A program made the position numbers and the translations under genes. Of a DNA stretch of 64,000 bases, positions 6,787 to 17,007 are shown piece by piece. How positions within the stretch are numbered: the stretch's first letter is position 1; every line of letters begins with the position of its first letter. The notes under the pieces were generated by a model. It saw only the letters and a list, made by a program, of their open reading frames with translations, had not been told where the DNA came from and made no database searches. The DNA is from Fidelibacterota bacterium (GTDB taxonomy: Bacteria; Fidelibacterota; Marinisomatia; Marinisomatales; TCS55), in the NCBI GenBank assembly GCA_014382015.1, contig JACNKN010000054.1:39337-103336 (forward strand), in the 5' to 3' direction.

Positions 6787-8787
6787 TTAAAATGCTTTTT
6801 CTATTTCTTTTTCCATTTTAGTAATTTCATCCCGCAACCGAGCTGCCCGTTCAAAATTTAAATTTTCTGCAGATTCAAGCATTTCCTGCCGCATCATATC
6901 TACAGCCAACTTTTTATCCATATTGCTGAAATCATCACCCCGTCGGCTTTTATATGGTTCAGGCGCGGTGTCATGTATCGAGTCTGCCACGGCAGTTGTG
7001 CCTATAATATCATCTGTTGATTTGTAAACAGTTTTGGGTTTTACATCATTATCTCGATTAAACTGTTTTTGGATTTCACGACGACGAGTGGTTTCTTTAA
7101 TTAAATATTCCATAGCATCAGACACACGGTCTCCATAAAGTATAACTTGTCCATTCACGTGTCGTGCGGCCCGGCCGGCCACCTGCATGAGAGAACTGCG
7201 TGAGCGGAGAAACCCTTGTTTATCTGCATCAATCACTGCCACCAATGATACTTCCGGTAAATCCAGTCCCTCTCTCAGCAGATTAATGCCAACCAGAACA
7301 TCAAATTCCCCGAGTCGAAGATCTCGAAGAATCTGTACGCGCTCGAAAGTAGCAATTTCACTGTGTAAATATCGGACACGAAGATTTACGCCTCGTAAAA
7401 ATTCGCTTAAATCTTCTGCCATCCGTTTGGTTAAGGTTGTCACCAAAATCCGTTCGTTTCGTTCCGTTCGTTCTCGAATCTCCCCAATTAAATTATCAAT
7501 CTGACCTTCACTTTTTCGCACTTTGACTATAGGATCCAACAAACCTGTGGGACGAATAACTTGTTCAACAACCACACCTTTGGCCAATTCTAATTCTCGA
7601 TCTGCCGGCGTAGCCGACACATAAATTACCTGATTCTGCTTCTTATGGAATTCCTCAATTTTCATAGGGCGATTATCCATTGCACTTGGGAGTCGAAAAC
7701 CATGCTCTACCAATACTTCTTTGCGCGCCCGATCTCCATTATACATGGCTTGAATCTGGGGTAAGGATACGTGAGATTCATCAAGGATGGTTATAAAATT
7801 ATCCGGGAAAAAATCAATGAGCGTAAATGGACGATCTCCGGGTTTTCTCCCTGAAAAATATCGAGAATAATTTTCAATTCCAGAACAATATCCCACTTCC
7901 ATCATCATTTCAAGATCAAAGTTGGTTCGTTGCTCCAGTCGCTGCGCTTCTAACAGTTTATCCATCCCCCGCAAGTCTTCCAGGCGATGGATCATTTCAA
8001 GGCGAATATCTCCCACCACATTGTTGATAGTTGCTTGGTCAGTTACAAAATGTTTGCCTGGATATATAAAATCAGAATCCATTTCCTTCAATATTTCACC
8101 GGTTAATGGATCGAATCGGGTAATTTGGTCAATTGTATTTCCAAATAATTCTATTCGAATACCCACTTCTTCGTAAGCTAAATATAATTCAATCACATCA
8201 CCACGGACACGAAATGTACTCCGTTCGAATGTCAAATCATTTCTCAGATAATGTATGTTGATTAATTTTTTTAGAAAATCTTTTCGATTTAACTCTGTTC
8301 CTCTCTTCAAATGAATTACTTTATCTCGATACTCTTCGGGTGATCCAATACCATATATACAGGAAACAGAACTAATCACAATTACATCTTTTCGTTCTAA
8401 AAGTGAACTGGTGGCCTTTAACCTGAGTATGTCGATTTCTTCATTCACAGACATATCTTTTTCAATAAATGTATCTGTAATTGGCATATAGGCTTCCGGT
8501 TGATAATAGTCATAATAACTGATAAAAAACTCAACCGCATTATTTGGGAAGAGTTGTTTGAATTCGCCATACAATTGGGCAGCCAATGTTTTATTATGAG
8601 ATATAATAAGGGTCGGTCTCTGGACTTCCTGAATCACATTTGCCATGGTAAATGTTTTCCCTGAACCGGTAATCCCCAGTAACACCTGATGCTTATCCCC
8701 ATTATTCAGGCCTTTGACTAATCCATCAATTGCCTGGGGTTGATCCCCTTGGGGTTTGAAGTCTGATTGAATTTGAAACTCTGTCAT
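6787..8787 (-). CDS. uvrB: UvrABC excinuclease subunit B
   Basis: A full-length 666-residue UvrB, the damage-verifying helicase-like core of nucleotide excision repair. Visible marks are Walker A LGITGSGKT (37-45), the damage-binding beta-hairpin around YYDYYQPEAYMP, Walker B-like TILDESHVSLPQ, helicase motifs VSATPAD and LMQVAGRAARH, and a C-terminal UVR coiled coil (MRQEMLESAENLNFERAARLRDE, in part) that contacts UvrC. uvrA and uvrC are not in the window. The gene stands apart from its neighbours by about 80 and 170 bases. Confidence 0.98.
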   Translation of the reverse strand: MTEFQIQSDFKPQGDQPQAIDGLVKGLNNGDKHQVLLGITGSGKTFTMANVIQEVQRPTLIISHNKTLAAQLYGEFKQLFPNNAVEFFISYYDYYQPEAYMPITDTFIEKDMSVNEEIDILRLKATSSLLERKDVIVISSVSCIYGIGSPEEYRDKVIHLKRGTELNRKDFLKKLINIHYLRNDLTFERSTFRVRGDVIELYLAYEEVGIRIELFGNTIDQITRFDPLTGEILKEMDSDFIYPGKHFVTDQATINNVVGDIRLEMIHRLEDLRGMDKLLEAQRLEQRTNFDLEMMMEVGYCSGIENYSRYFSGRKPGDRPFTLIDFFPDNFITILDESHVSLPQIQAMYNGDRARKEVLVEHGFRLPSAMDNRPMKIEEFHKKQNQVIYVSATPADRELELAKGVVVEQVIRPTGLLDPIVKVRKSEGQIDNLIGEIRERTERNERILVTTLTKRMAEDLSEFLRGVNLRVRYLHSEIATFERVQILRDLRLGEFDVLVGINLLREGLDLPEVSLVAVIDADKQGFLRSRSSLMQVAGRAARHVNGQVILYGDRVSDAMEYLIKETTRRREIQKQFNRDNDVKPKTVYKSTDDIIGTTAVADSIHDTAPEPYKSRRGDDFSNMDKKLAVDMMRQEMLESAENLNFERAARLRDEITKMEKEIEKAF

Positions 8788-8959
8788 ATCGGCAAATTTA
8801 CCTCGGTTAACTCATAGGATACAATGGCAGAGATCAAGAATTTTTATTTTTATAATCTTACTCCAAAAACTAACCATTACTTCACTAATTGGGTTATGAA
8901 TTAATTATAAATAACGGTAATATGTAGCTAAACATCCTCAAACAAACCCACATAAATCT

Positions 8960-10525
8960 ATGCCTAAAAAAATACAATCTTCTTTTTCTATAATGATTCT
9001 TATTTCTTTGTGGGCGTTTTCTTGCAATAAGAAGCCAACCTTTACACAATTTAACGTCATTGAAACCACTATTGCCAAAGTGCACCATGCGTTTGAGAAC
9101 GGTGACTTAACGGCACGGCAATTGGTTCAAATGTATCTGGATAGAATCGAAACATACGATCAATCCACAAGACTCAATGCCATTGTTGTGGTAAACCCAA
9201 ATGCATTAAAAATAGCCGACGAACTAGATGCTGAGTATAAAAAGACTGGGTTACTTCGCCCCCTCCATGGAATTCCTATCATTGTAAAGGACAATTACGA
9301 TACCTACGATTTACCTACTACAGGGGGATCTTTGGCTATGAAAGGATCCATTGCACCTGATGATGCCTTTCAAGTAGCAAAAATTAGAGAGGCCGGCGCC
9401 ATTGTACTGGGAAAATCCAATATGGCTGAATGGGCATTTAGTGCTTACAAAACAGAAAGTTCAATTGCTGGTATTACCCGAAACCCTTACGATTTATCCC
9501 GGGTTCCCGCAGGATCCAGTGGAGGCACAGCTGCTGCAGTAGCCGCCAATTTGGCCTTGGCCGGTTTAGGTACGGATACAGGGAATTCCATACGCGGTCC
9601 ATCGTCTCATAATAACCTTGTTGGTATTCGATCCACCATGGGTGCCACCAGCCGTGACGGCATCATTCCCCTCATGCTGCGGAATGATATTGGAGGTCCA
9701 TTCGCCAGAACCGTCGAAGATGCCGTTCGCATTTATGAAGTGATCGCCGGTTATGATCCAAAAGATCCCATCACAAAACGATCTCAAGGCAAAATCGCAG
9801 ATGATTATTTACAATATTTATCCTCCAACAGTTTGAAAGGTGCACGGATTGGTGTTCTTCGTCGATATATTGATACGCCCACTGCGGACTCTGAAATTAT
9901 TTCAATAACCGAAAAAGCAATTTCAGATTTAAAATCGGCGGGTGCAGAAATTGTCGACCCATTTGATATTCCCAATTACGATGCATTGATTGACGGCATT
10001 TGGTGTAATGTATTTCGACACGATGTAAATAACTACCTCGCCACTCTCGGAGATAATACACCGGTTAAGTCACTCCAGGATGTAAAGGATTCCGGCTTGT
10101 ATTTACCCTATGTGGAAAAAATGCTTGAGGGTAGCCTCAAGAAAACGATTCCGCCGGATGAACGGGATCCCATTTGCATTGACCTCTACAACTCACCCAA
10201 GAATGTGGCATTCTCAATAGCGGTGAATGATGCCATGGATGCAGCAAATATTGATGCTTTCGTTTATCCCACATGGAGCAACCCACCTCGCCTTGTTGGG
10301 GATATGGACAGTCCCGCTGGAGATAACAGCCAATATATTTCTCCCCATACGGGAATGCCGGCGATCACCGTACCCTCCGGTTTCACAAAAAATGGATTAC
10401 CAGCAGGTATTACATTTATCGGCCGTCATTTTGATGAACCCAGAATCATGGGCTTTGTATATAACTTTGAACAAGCCACCCACCATCGGAAACCACCAAC
10501 GGGATTTGCACCATTAAGTAAATAG
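8960..10525 (+). CDS. Amidase-signature-family lipoprotein
   Basis: A 521-residue amidase-signature enzyme with an N-terminal lipoprotein-type signal (hydrophobic stretch ending FSC, about residue 21), placing it in the envelope. The Ser-cisSer-Lys machinery is present: Lys in [12 protein letters not shown], the serine pair region [16 protein letters not shown], and [15 protein letters not shown] with the nucleophile serine. The Asn in TGNS replaces the usual Gly. Members hydrolyse amide bonds of many substrates, so the substrate cannot be named. Five bases separate it from the serine hydrolase downstream, suggesting a shared hydrolytic operon. Confidence 0.88.
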   Translation: MPKKIQSSFSIMILISLWAFSCNKKPTFTQFNVIETTIAKVHHAFENGDLTARQLVQMYLDRIETYDQSTRLNAIVVVNPNALKIADELDAEYKKTGLLRPLHGIPIIVKDNYDTYDLPTTGGSLAMKGSIAPDDAFQVAKIREAGAIVLGKSNMAEWAFSAYKTESSIAGITRNPYDLSRVPAGSSGGTAAAVAANLALAGLGTDTGNSIRGPSSHNNLVGIRSTMGATSRDGIIPLMLRNDIGGPFARTVEDAVRIYEVIAGYDPKDPITKRSQGKIADDYLQYLSSNSLKGARIGVLRRYIDTPTADSEIISITEKAISDLKSAGAEIVDPFDIPNYDALIDGIWCNVFRHDVNNYLATLGDNTPVKSLQDVKDSGLYLPYVEKMLEGSLKKTIPPDERDPICIDLYNSPKNVAFSIAVNDAMDAANIDAFVYPTWSNPPRLVGDMDSPAGDNSQYISPHTGMPAITVPSGFTKNGLPAGITFIGRHFDEPRIMGFVYNFEQATHHRKPPTGFAPLSK

Positions 10526-10530
10526 GGAGT

Positions 10531-11826
10531 ATGATACCTATGCCAATATTCAATCGCGTCAATAAAACGATTATATATGGATTGTTTTTCCTCTCTATTG
10601 TATTTGCCCAACCATTACGCCAAGTTCAGCCCGAATCTGTGGGTATGTCCAGCAAACGACTGGAGAAGCTTACAGAACAAATGGAATCCTATGTATTTAA
10701 TAATCAACTGTCTGGTGGCGTTACACTTGTCCTGCGTCATGGAAAAATCGCCTACCTTGATGCATTTGGCTATCGAGATTTAGAGTCAAAAGACAAAATG
10801 GAAATAGATGACATTTTCCGGATCGCCTCTCAGACTAAATCTATTATCAGTGTAGGTATCATGATACTTCAAGAAAGAGGGCAATTGTTGATTAGCGACC
10901 CCGTGGGCCAATATATTCCAGAATTCAATTCAACCACAGTTGCGGTGAAAACAGAAGATGCGTATAAAATCGTTCCCGCCAATCGGAAAATTACTATTCG
11001 GGATCTTCTCACCCATACGGCAGGAATAGGTTGGGGATTTGGCCCCGGTAGAGATCAATGGGAAAAAGCTGACATTATGGGATGGTATTTCGCCCATAGA
11101 GACGAACCCATTCAAGCCACTGTAAAACGATTTGCCTCCCTCCCGATGGATGCCCAACCGGGAGAACGGTTTGTTTATGGTTTAAGTACCGATATATTGG
11201 GAGCCCTGATTGAAGTTGTTTCCGGTCTTTCATTGGATCATTTTTTAGAAACAGAAATTTTTAAACCGCTTAAAATGGCCGACACTCATTTTTATCTACC
11301 GGCAAATAAACATAATCGCCTTGCCACTGTTTATTCATCGACAGAGAATGGCATTTCCCTCTCCCCAGATCCCGGGCAAAGGAATGGTGCAGGCATGATC
11401 GGTCAGGGGCACTACATAAACGGGCCGCGGAAAAGTTTTTCCGGCGGTGCCGGTCTATTATCCACTGCTGAAGATTATGCTTTCTTTCTCCAAATGATGC
11501 TCAATGGCGGTATCTTCAATAGACAACGGATTCTTAGCAGAAAAAGTGTTGAACTCATGACGGTTGACCATTTGGGTTCAGTCAATTTTCCGTGGACAAA
11601 TGGCATGGGTTTTGGATTGGGTTTTTCAATCGTGAAAGATCTGGGGAAACGGGGTACTTTGGGGTCACATGGGGAATTTGGGTGGGGCGGTGCATACCAT
11701 TCCACCTATTGGGTTGATCCTGAAGAAGAACTGGTCGTTGTATATTTCACCCAGATAATACCTGCAAAAAACATTGATGACCATGATAAACTGAGAACCC
11801 TTATTTACCAAGCCATCATCGATTGA
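10531..11826 (+). CDS. Serine hydrolase of the class C beta-lactamase/esterase family
   Basis: A 431-residue secreted serine hydrolase with a signal peptide ending near VFAQ. The nucleophile motif is S100-Q-T-K103 within FRIASQTKSI, and the second motif is the Tyr in VYGLSTDILG, giving YxS in place of the classical YxN. The late HGEFGWGG-like segment (TLGSHGEFGWGG) takes the place of KTG. This pattern fits EstB-like esterases and D-aminopeptidases better than a true beta-lactamase. It sits between the amidase and a DUF3303 gene on the same strand. Confidence 0.88.
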   Translation: MIPMPIFNRVNKTIIYGLFFLSIVFAQPLRQVQPESVGMSSKRLEKLTEQMESYVFNNQLSGGVTLVLRHGKIAYLDAFGYRDLESKDKMEIDDIFRIASQTKSIISVGIMILQERGQLLISDPVGQYIPEFNSTTVAVKTEDAYKIVPANRKITIRDLLTHTAGIGWGFGPGRDQWEKADIMGWYFAHRDEPIQATVKRFASLPMDAQPGERFVYGLSTDILGALIEVVSGLSLDHFLETEIFKPLKMADTHFYLPANKHNRLATVYSSTENGISLSPDPGQRNGAGMIGQGHYINGPRKSFSGGAGLLSTAEDYAFFLQMMLNGGIFNRQRILSRKSVELMTVDHLGSVNFPWTNGMGFGLGFSIVKDLGKRGTLGSHGEFGWGGAYHSTYWVDPEEELVVVYFTQIIPAKNIDDHDKLRTLIYQAIID

Positions 11827-11832
11827 CACACA

Positions 11833-12075
11833 ATGAAATACATGGTCATTGAAACATTCAAATCTGGTAAAAAGGATCAAGCTTATGAACGATTTAATAG
11901 TGCCGGACGTTTTTTACCTGAAGGACTTACTTTTATAAACAGTTGGCTTGAAAAGGATGGCAATCGTTGTTTTCAACTTATGGAGACAGACACACCCTCC
12001 CTGTTTGATTCGTGGATAAAAAAATGGGTAGATTTAGTGGAATTTGAGATCATTCCATTGGAAATTGAGCAATGA
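11833..12075 (+). CDS. DUF3303 family protein
   Basis: An 80-residue cytoplasmic protein with the family's consensus: MKYMVIETFKSGKKDQAYERF, then GRFLPEGLTFINSW, then RCFQLMETDTPSLFDSWI. It looks like a dimeric alpha/beta-barrel (ferredoxin-like) domain. No biochemical role is established for DUF3303. It starts seven bases after the serine hydrolase and its stop overlaps the following lipoprotein gene (ATGA), so it belongs to the same transcript. Confidence 0.88.
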   Translation: MKYMVIETFKSGKKDQAYERFNSAGRFLPEGLTFINSWLEKDGNRCFQLMETDTPSLFDSWIKKWVDLVEFEIIPLEIEQ

Positions 12076-12515
12076 ATAAACCATCAAAATTTTGTTTAGT
12101 TCTCCTATTCTTAATTTTTGCCTGCGACAACGAACCGGATTCTGATCTTATCACCTGGCAAAAAAACTGGAATAAATGGCAATCTATGGAAATGGCTCAA
12201 TATACATACAAATTTTATGCCGTGTGTGAATGTATAGATGAGTGGACACGGGAAGTCCAGGTATCCGTACGGAATGATTCAGTCATTTCTGTGCTATTTA
12301 CCAATGATAATCTGCCGCCAAAAAATCTAAAAATCAGCGACTGGCATACCATTAATTCATTATTCAATTTATCCAAAACGGTTATAGAAGAAGCGGCTCA
12401 GTATGAGATTCAGTATGATAATACTTATGGAAATCCAAAAAAAATATTTATAGATTGGGATAAAGAAATGGTTGACGATGAGGCAACCTTTTTTATTACG
12501 GATGTGGAGAATTAA
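12072..12515 (+). CDS. DUF6174-like lipoprotein
   Basis: A 147-residue lipoprotein; the signal ends LIFAC near residue 18. The mature part has WQKNWNKWQSMEMAQYTYKFYAVCECID, resembling DUF6174 proteins (a YxYxxxxxCxC(x)-type motif followed by a beta-rich domain). The two cysteines of VCEC could bind a metal or form a disulfide. Function is unknown. Coupled by a 4-base overlap to the DUF3303 gene. Confidence 0.72.
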   Translation: MNKPSKFCLVLLFLIFACDNEPDSDLITWQKNWNKWQSMEMAQYTYKFYAVCECIDEWTREVQVSVRNDSVISVLFTNDNLPPKNLKISDWHTINSLFNLSKTVIEEAAQYEIQYDNTYGNPKKIFIDWDKEMVDDEATFFITDVEN

Positions 12516-12539
12516 TAAGTAACAAATAAGGACATTATT

Positions 12540-13010
12540 ATGAGAAGATTTATTTTATTATTCTTTATTTTTTCAACTGCTTTTACACAAAATACCGCTT
12601 CCATTGATGAAGTAAATAAAGTATTAAACAATCTTCACCATTACGCCTCCACAGCCAACGTAAAATACTTTAATCTCTTTTCTGAGGATGCAATCTTCTT
12701 TGGAACGGATATGTCCGAGCGCTGGAATATAGAAGAATTTAAAGCATACGGAATGCCTATATTCGAAAAGGGTCCTGGCTGGACTTATATCATGACTGCA
12801 AGAAATATTTTCTTTTCCGATGATGGTAAAACAGTCTGGTTTGATGAAGTACTGACAAATAAAAAATACGGAGATTTCCGCGGTACAGGCGTTTTAAAAA
12901 TAGTCGGTACTGAATGGAAAATTGCCCAATACAATCTTCTACTTCCTATCCCTAATGATTTAATGATGAAATATGCCAAGGAAATCAAAAATTATTATAA
13001 CCAAAAATGA
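12540..13010 (+). CDS. Secreted NTF2-like (SnoaL/DUF4440-type) protein
   Basis: A 156-residue protein with a signal peptide (cleavage near AFTQ) and a cone-shaped NTF2-like domain: an N-terminal helix IDEVNKVLNNLHHYASTANV, the FSEDAIFFGTDMSERW strand-turn, and a final sheet KTVWFDEVLTN to GTGVLKIVGTEWKIAQYNL. These folds are used as enzymes or binding modules, so no specific function follows. AAGGA lies 9 bases before the ATG, and the stop overlaps the next gene (ATGA). Confidence 0.82.
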   Translation: MRRFILLFFIFSTAFTQNTASIDEVNKVLNNLHHYASTANVKYFNLFSEDAIFFGTDMSERWNIEEFKAYGMPIFEKGPGWTYIMTARNIFFSDDGKTVWFDEVLTNKKYGDFRGTGVLKIVGTEWKIAQYNLLLPIPNDLMMKYAKEIKNYYNQK

Positions 13011-13519
13011 AATGGATATTGGAGACAAAGCGACTCAAACTTCGAGAGATTATCCAGGATGATTTTGATTCACTTTATCTAATGCTTTCTTGCTCCGAAA
13101 CCATGTCCTTCTACCCTGCACCCTATACAAAATCAGACGTACAACAATTTATTGATAAAAACTTGGAGTGGTATAAATCAATAAGATGCGGACTTTGGGC
13201 CATCATACTAAAATCAAAAAATACATTTATTGGTGATTGTGGTATTACAATTCAAGATATTGATGGAAAGAATGAATACGAAATTGGATACCATTTGAAT
13301 AAAGATTATTGGGGAAATGGCTATGCCATTGAAGCGGCACAAGCTGTAAAAGAATATGGATTCCAATCCATGAGATTAAAAAAACTTTGTTCTTATATGG
13401 CCTCCGATCATTGGTCATCTCGTAAAGTGGCTGAAAGAAATGATATGGCTTTAGAAAAAACAATTCATAATCCACAAAATCGAGATTTACCTACCGTGGT
13501 CTATACCATTTATCAATAA
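13007..13519 (+). CDS. GNAT-family N-acetyltransferase (RimJ/RimL-like)
   Basis: A 170-residue acetyltransferase starting ILETKRLKLREIIQDDFDSL, as in the ribosomal-protein acetyltransferase subgroup. The acetyl-CoA loop is recognisable around IGYHLNKDYWGNGYAIEAAQAV (in part), with the usual R/Q-x-x-G-x-G/A reduced to WGNGYA. The later VAERNDMALEK matches the family's ENxxMxxE-type motif. Substrate unknown; the family acetylates protein N-termini, antibiotics or small amines. It overlaps the NTF2-like gene by four bases. Confidence 0.88.
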   Translation: MKWILETKRLKLREIIQDDFDSLYLMLSCSETMSFYPAPYTKSDVQQFIDKNLEWYKSIRCGLWAIILKSKNTFIGDCGITIQDIDGKNEYEIGYHLNKDYWGNGYAIEAAQAVKEYGFQSMRLKKLCSYMASDHWSSRKVAERNDMALEKTIHNPQNRDLPTVVYTIYQ

Positions 13520-13520
13520 C

Positions 13521-14039
13521 TTGCATCCCTTACTAAAATCTCTATCTCATGGCGACAAACGAATGGTATTGGGTGTAAAAGAGGCAATTGACACTGTCCA
13601 GAAAGATCCGCTCTTATTTTCAATTTTAATCAAAGGAATGCCCCACGAGAATGAACTCATTGCCATGCGTTCTGCGGATGCTGTCGAAAAACTAACTTAC
13701 ACTCAGCCCAAATGGCTGGCACCTCATAAAAGGTTCTTAATAGACCTATTAGGGAAATCGAATCAGCAAGAAGTATTGTGGCATTTGGCTCAGATCATTC
13801 CCAGATTATCATTATCGAAAAAAGAAAAAGAGCAATTGATTTACGTGTTTGAATCTTTATTAAAAAACAAAAGCAGGATTTTGGTCACATTCTCCATGCA
13901 GGCCATGGTCGATTTATCAAATGGAAACAAAGAATTAAAAAATCAAATCTTTCCCATCATTCAAGATTTGACGAAAACGGGATCTGGTGCCATGCGCTCC
14001 CGTGGCCGAAAACTGTTAAAACAAATGGAAACAACATGA
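13521..14039 (+). CDS. HEAT-repeat-like helical protein
   Basis: A 172-residue all-helical protein of about four HEAT-like hairpins (for example ELIAMRSADAVEKLTY and RILVTFSMQAMVDLS). It has no signal peptide. The start is a TTG two bases after the previous stop; an ATG at 13563 would give 158 residues and is a fair alternative. Such proteins usually scaffold protein contacts, and no partner is evident. The stop overlaps the following amidohydrolase start (ATGA). Confidence 0.7.
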   Translation: MHPLLKSLSHGDKRMVLGVKEAIDTVQKDPLLFSILIKGMPHENELIAMRSADAVEKLTYTQPKWLAPHKRFLIDLLGKSNQQEVLWHLAQIIPRLSLSKKEKEQLIYVFESLLKNKSRILVTFSMQAMVDLSNGNKELKNQIFPIIQDLTKTGSGAMRSRGRKLLKQMETT

Positions 14040-15685
14040 AAAAACATATTCTCATTTCAACTCTTTTATTCATATTTGCATGCTCAATGCCGGAAGTGGA
14101 CAAAGTGTATTATAACGGAAACATCTGGACAGGTGATTCAGACAATCCATTCGCAGAAGCCATTGCGGTATTTCAAGATCGAATTATTTTTGTTGGAAAC
14201 AATGAAAACGCCATGATACTGGCTGGAGATCAAACGGACAAAATCGATCTTAAAGGTGCATTTGTCACCCCTGGGCTCATGGATAATCATACCCATTTTA
14301 TGTGGGGTGGATTTCAAATTTTTAGTGTAAATCTCCGGGAAGTTTCCAGTAAAAAAGAATTTCAGAGACGCATTAAAGAATTTGCTCAAAACTTACCCGA
14401 TGGTGCATGGATGTTAAATGGAAATTGGGATCATGAATTATGGGGTGGTGAATTACCAGATAAATCCTGGATTGATGATGTTATCCCTAATATTCCTGTT
14501 CATATCGGACGATTAGATGGTCACATGTCCTTGGCAAACCAAAAAGCAATGGATTTAGCCAATGTAAATCGACAAACATCCAGTCCTGCTGGCGGCATCA
14601 TCATAAAGGACAAAGATGGAAATCCTACGGGTGTTTTTAAAGATGAAGCCATGGGCCTCATCAGTCGGGCAGAACCACCAAAAACACAAGGTGAATTGGA
14701 TAGGGCGTTTCAAGCAGCCATGGATTTTGCATTATCAATTGGTGTCACCCAAGTGCATGATATGGGAAGTTGGGAAGATTTGGAAACCTATATTCGGGCG
14801 AAAGAGGATGGTTGGCTGAAGATTCGGATCAAGGCTTTCCCCTGGTATACCAACTGGGAGCGCATTCTTTCTCGAGTAGAAACCCATGGGCCCGGAGATG
14901 ATTGGTTACGGTGGGACGGCATCAAAGGTATGATTGATGGATCTCTCGGCTCTCGTACCGGTTGGATGTATGACCCATATTTAGATGACCCTTCGACTCG
15001 AGGCATTATTACTTTAGAAGATACGACTATGTTCAAAAAGATTCTCCGGGAAACAGATAGAGCAAATATTCAGCATGCGGTTCATGCCATTGGTGATCGT
15101 GCCAATGATTGGATTCTAAACCAATTTGCAGAAATCCGGCAAGAAAATGGCAAAAGAGATCGGCGACCCAGAATTGAGCATGCACAACATTTATCTAAAT
15201 CTGCCGTTAATCGGTTTGCGGATGAACATATAATTCCATCTATGCAGCCTTACCATGTGTTTGACGATGCCTCCTGGGCCCATAAACGGATAGATCCAGA
15301 CCGACTTTCCCGAACCTATTATTTTAATACTTTACTTAAAAGCGGCGCCAATCTCACATTTGGTTCCGATTGGACTGTAGCCCCATTGAGTCCCATAAAA
15401 GGTATTTACGCAGCCATTACCCGCCATACTCGGGATGGTAAAAACCCTGACGGCTGGTATCCTGATGAACGCCTCAACGTGGAAGAAGTATTACAATGTT
15501 ATACAATCAATAATGCCTATGCTGCATTTCGAGAAGATATTACCGGATCAATTTCAATGGGTAAATATGCAGATTTTGTCGTCCATTCAGTGGATTTTTT
15601 AACTGTTACACCAGATGAAATTTTGAATTCGAAGGTAATGAGAACAGTTGTGGGTGGGAAAGATGTATATATATTAGACAAATAG
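14036..15685 (+). CDS. Metal-dependent amidohydrolase (YtcJ-like) lipoprotein
   Basis: A 549-residue amidohydrolase-superfamily enzyme with a lipoprotein signal ending IFAC near residue 16. Metal-binding parts are visible: GLMDNHTHFMWGG (first HxH), a QHAVHAIGDRAND histidine, RIEHAQHLS and the catalytic aspartate in TFGSDWTVAP. Length and order match the amidohydrolase-3/YtcJ group, whose substrates are mostly unknown N-acyl or cyclic amides. Envelope location is inferred from the signal. It ends the plus-strand run that began with the amidase at 8960. Confidence 0.9.
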   Translation: MKKHILISTLLFIFACSMPEVDKVYYNGNIWTGDSDNPFAEAIAVFQDRIIFVGNNENAMILAGDQTDKIDLKGAFVTPGLMDNHTHFMWGGFQIFSVNLREVSSKKEFQRRIKEFAQNLPDGAWMLNGNWDHELWGGELPDKSWIDDVIPNIPVHIGRLDGHMSLANQKAMDLANVNRQTSSPAGGIIIKDKDGNPTGVFKDEAMGLISRAEPPKTQGELDRAFQAAMDFALSIGVTQVHDMGSWEDLETYIRAKEDGWLKIRIKAFPWYTNWERILSRVETHGPGDDWLRWDGIKGMIDGSLGSRTGWMYDPYLDDPSTRGIITLEDTTMFKKILRETDRANIQHAVHAIGDRANDWILNQFAEIRQENGKRDRRPRIEHAQHLSKSAVNRFADEHIIPSMQPYHVFDDASWAHKRIDPDRLSRTYYFNTLLKSGANLTFGSDWTVAPLSPIKGIYAAITRHTRDGKNPDGWYPDERLNVEEVLQCYTINNAYAAFREDITGSISMGKYADFVVHSVDFLTVTPDEILNSKVMRTVVGGKDVYILDK

Positions 15686-15689
15686 TAAA

Positions 15690-15707
15690 GGTACGGCATG
15701 CCTGACC
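15690..15707. other. Short inverted repeat between convergent genes
   Basis: GGT...ACC arms enclose the perfect 8-base palindrome GGCATGCC, with a 2x2 internal mismatch. It lies in the 32-base gap between the converging amidohydrolase and rimO genes. No T-tract follows on either strand, so a terminator role is doubtful. Confidence 0.3.
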
Positions 15708-15717
15708 TCTGCTATAC

Positions 15718-17007
15718 TTAAATGGGACTTCCAATCAATTCAAATTCGTTAGCCGATTCAATCTTTACATCCACAAAATCACCTTTGGGTACTGCTGAAT
15801 TAATATGCACAATATTATCAATCTCCGGTGAATCATATTCTGTTCGCCCTACAGAAACGGTCTCGCCACTTTTATCCACCAACACTTTGAATGTTTGGCC
15901 AATCATGGTATTATTTTTTTCTGAACTAATGTTGGCCTGTAAATCCATAATTTCAGCTCTTCGTTCATTCTTTACGGCAAAGGGTACATCATCTTTTAAT
16001 GCTTCGGCTATAGTGCCCTCTTCTTCTGAATAGGTAAATACACCCATTCGGTCAAATGCCATTTCTTCAATAAAATCATAAAGTTGTTTGAATTCGTCTT
16101 CGGTCTCTCCTGGATATCCCACAATTAAGGTAGTCCGAATGCGAATATCAGGTATGGCTTCTCTTAACTGATTTATCCGTTTTCGAATGCCGTCTTGCCC
16201 CAATCCGCGCCGCATATACTTTAATATGGCATCAGATCCATGTTGAATAGGCATATCCAAATATCGGCATACATTTTTGGCTTTGGCCATGGCATTAATA
16301 ATCCGTAGCGATAAATGGGCGGGATGAGCATAATGAAGGCGAATCCATTCAATATCCAGAGTATCCAATTCTTTGATCAAATCACTTAAATATTTTTTTG
16401 GACTTAAATCCCATCCATAGCTGGTTGAATCTTGGGCAATGACCAACATTTCTTTAATGCCTTGATCGACCAGTTTTTCTGCTTCCCACATAATAGAATC
16501 AATGGGTCTGCTTTTTTGGAGACCTCGCATGATGGGAATACTGCAAAACGAACAGCCATTATCGCACCCTTCTGCAATTTTCAAATAGGCATAATGACTG
16601 GGTGTTAATAAAGATCTATAAAATAAAGGATCATCTTTTGAAAAGGGTTTCCCTGTTAAAAAAGAGGACACCTGATGAATATCTTTACTGCCAAAAAAAC
16701 GATCCACTTCAGGGATTTCTTTAGCCAATTCTTCTGGATATCGTTCAGATAGACACCCCATCACCACCAATTGTTTTAATTGCCCAGTTTTCTTTAATTC
16801 AGCTGCTTGTAGAATTGTTTCAATGGATTCTTCTCGTGCAATATCTAAAAATCCGCATGTATTTACCACAATGGTATCTGCATCCTCCGGTTCCTGAGTT
16901 ATTTCAAATTGGGCATTCTTCAATCCGCCTAAAAGTAATTCTGAATCCACTAATGCTTTGGCGCAGCCCAAACTGACCATATTCAACTTTTGATTTGGTT
17001 GGCTCAT
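15718..17007 (-). CDS. rimO: Ribosomal protein S12 methylthiotransferase
   Basis: A 429-residue radical-SAM methylthiotransferase that modifies the S12 aspartate. It has the N-terminal UPF0004 domain with cysteines in SLGCAKALVDSE, VNTCGFLD and VMGCLSERYP, the radical-SAM CxxxCxxC in EGCDNGCSFCSIP, and a C-terminal TRAM domain (from about 365). RimO rather than MiaB is favoured by the SLGCAKALVDSE and DxxxVNTCGFLDIAREESIE features. Its start overlaps the ftsY stop by 4 bases, so it is the distal gene of the long minus-strand operon. Confidence 0.95.
   Translation of the reverse strand: MSQPNQKLNMVSLGCAKALVDSELLLGGLKNAQFEITQEPEDADTIVVNTCGFLDIAREESIETILQAAELKKTGQLKQLVVMGCLSERYPEELAKEIPEVDRFFGSKDIHQVSSFLTGKPFSKDDPLFYRSLLTPSHYAYLKIAEGCDNGCSFCSIPIMRGLQKSRPIDSIMWEAEKLVDQGIKEMLVIAQDSTSYGWDLSPKKYLSDLIKELDTLDIEWIRLHYAHPAHLSLRIINAMAKAKNVCRYLDMPIQHGSDAILKYMRRGLGQDGIRKRINQLREAIPDIRIRTTLIVGYPGETEDEFKQLYDFIEEMAFDRMGVFTYSEEEGTIAEALKDDVPFAVKNERRAEIMDLQANISSEKNNTMIGQTFKVLVDKSGETVSVGRTEYDSPEIDNIVHINSAVPKGDFVDVKIESANEFELIGSPI

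Noticed and set aside
10531..11826. A class C beta-lactamase call for the serine hydrolase
   Set aside because: SxxK is present, but YxN is replaced by YxS and no KTG is seen, so an esterase or peptidase-type hydrolase is safer.
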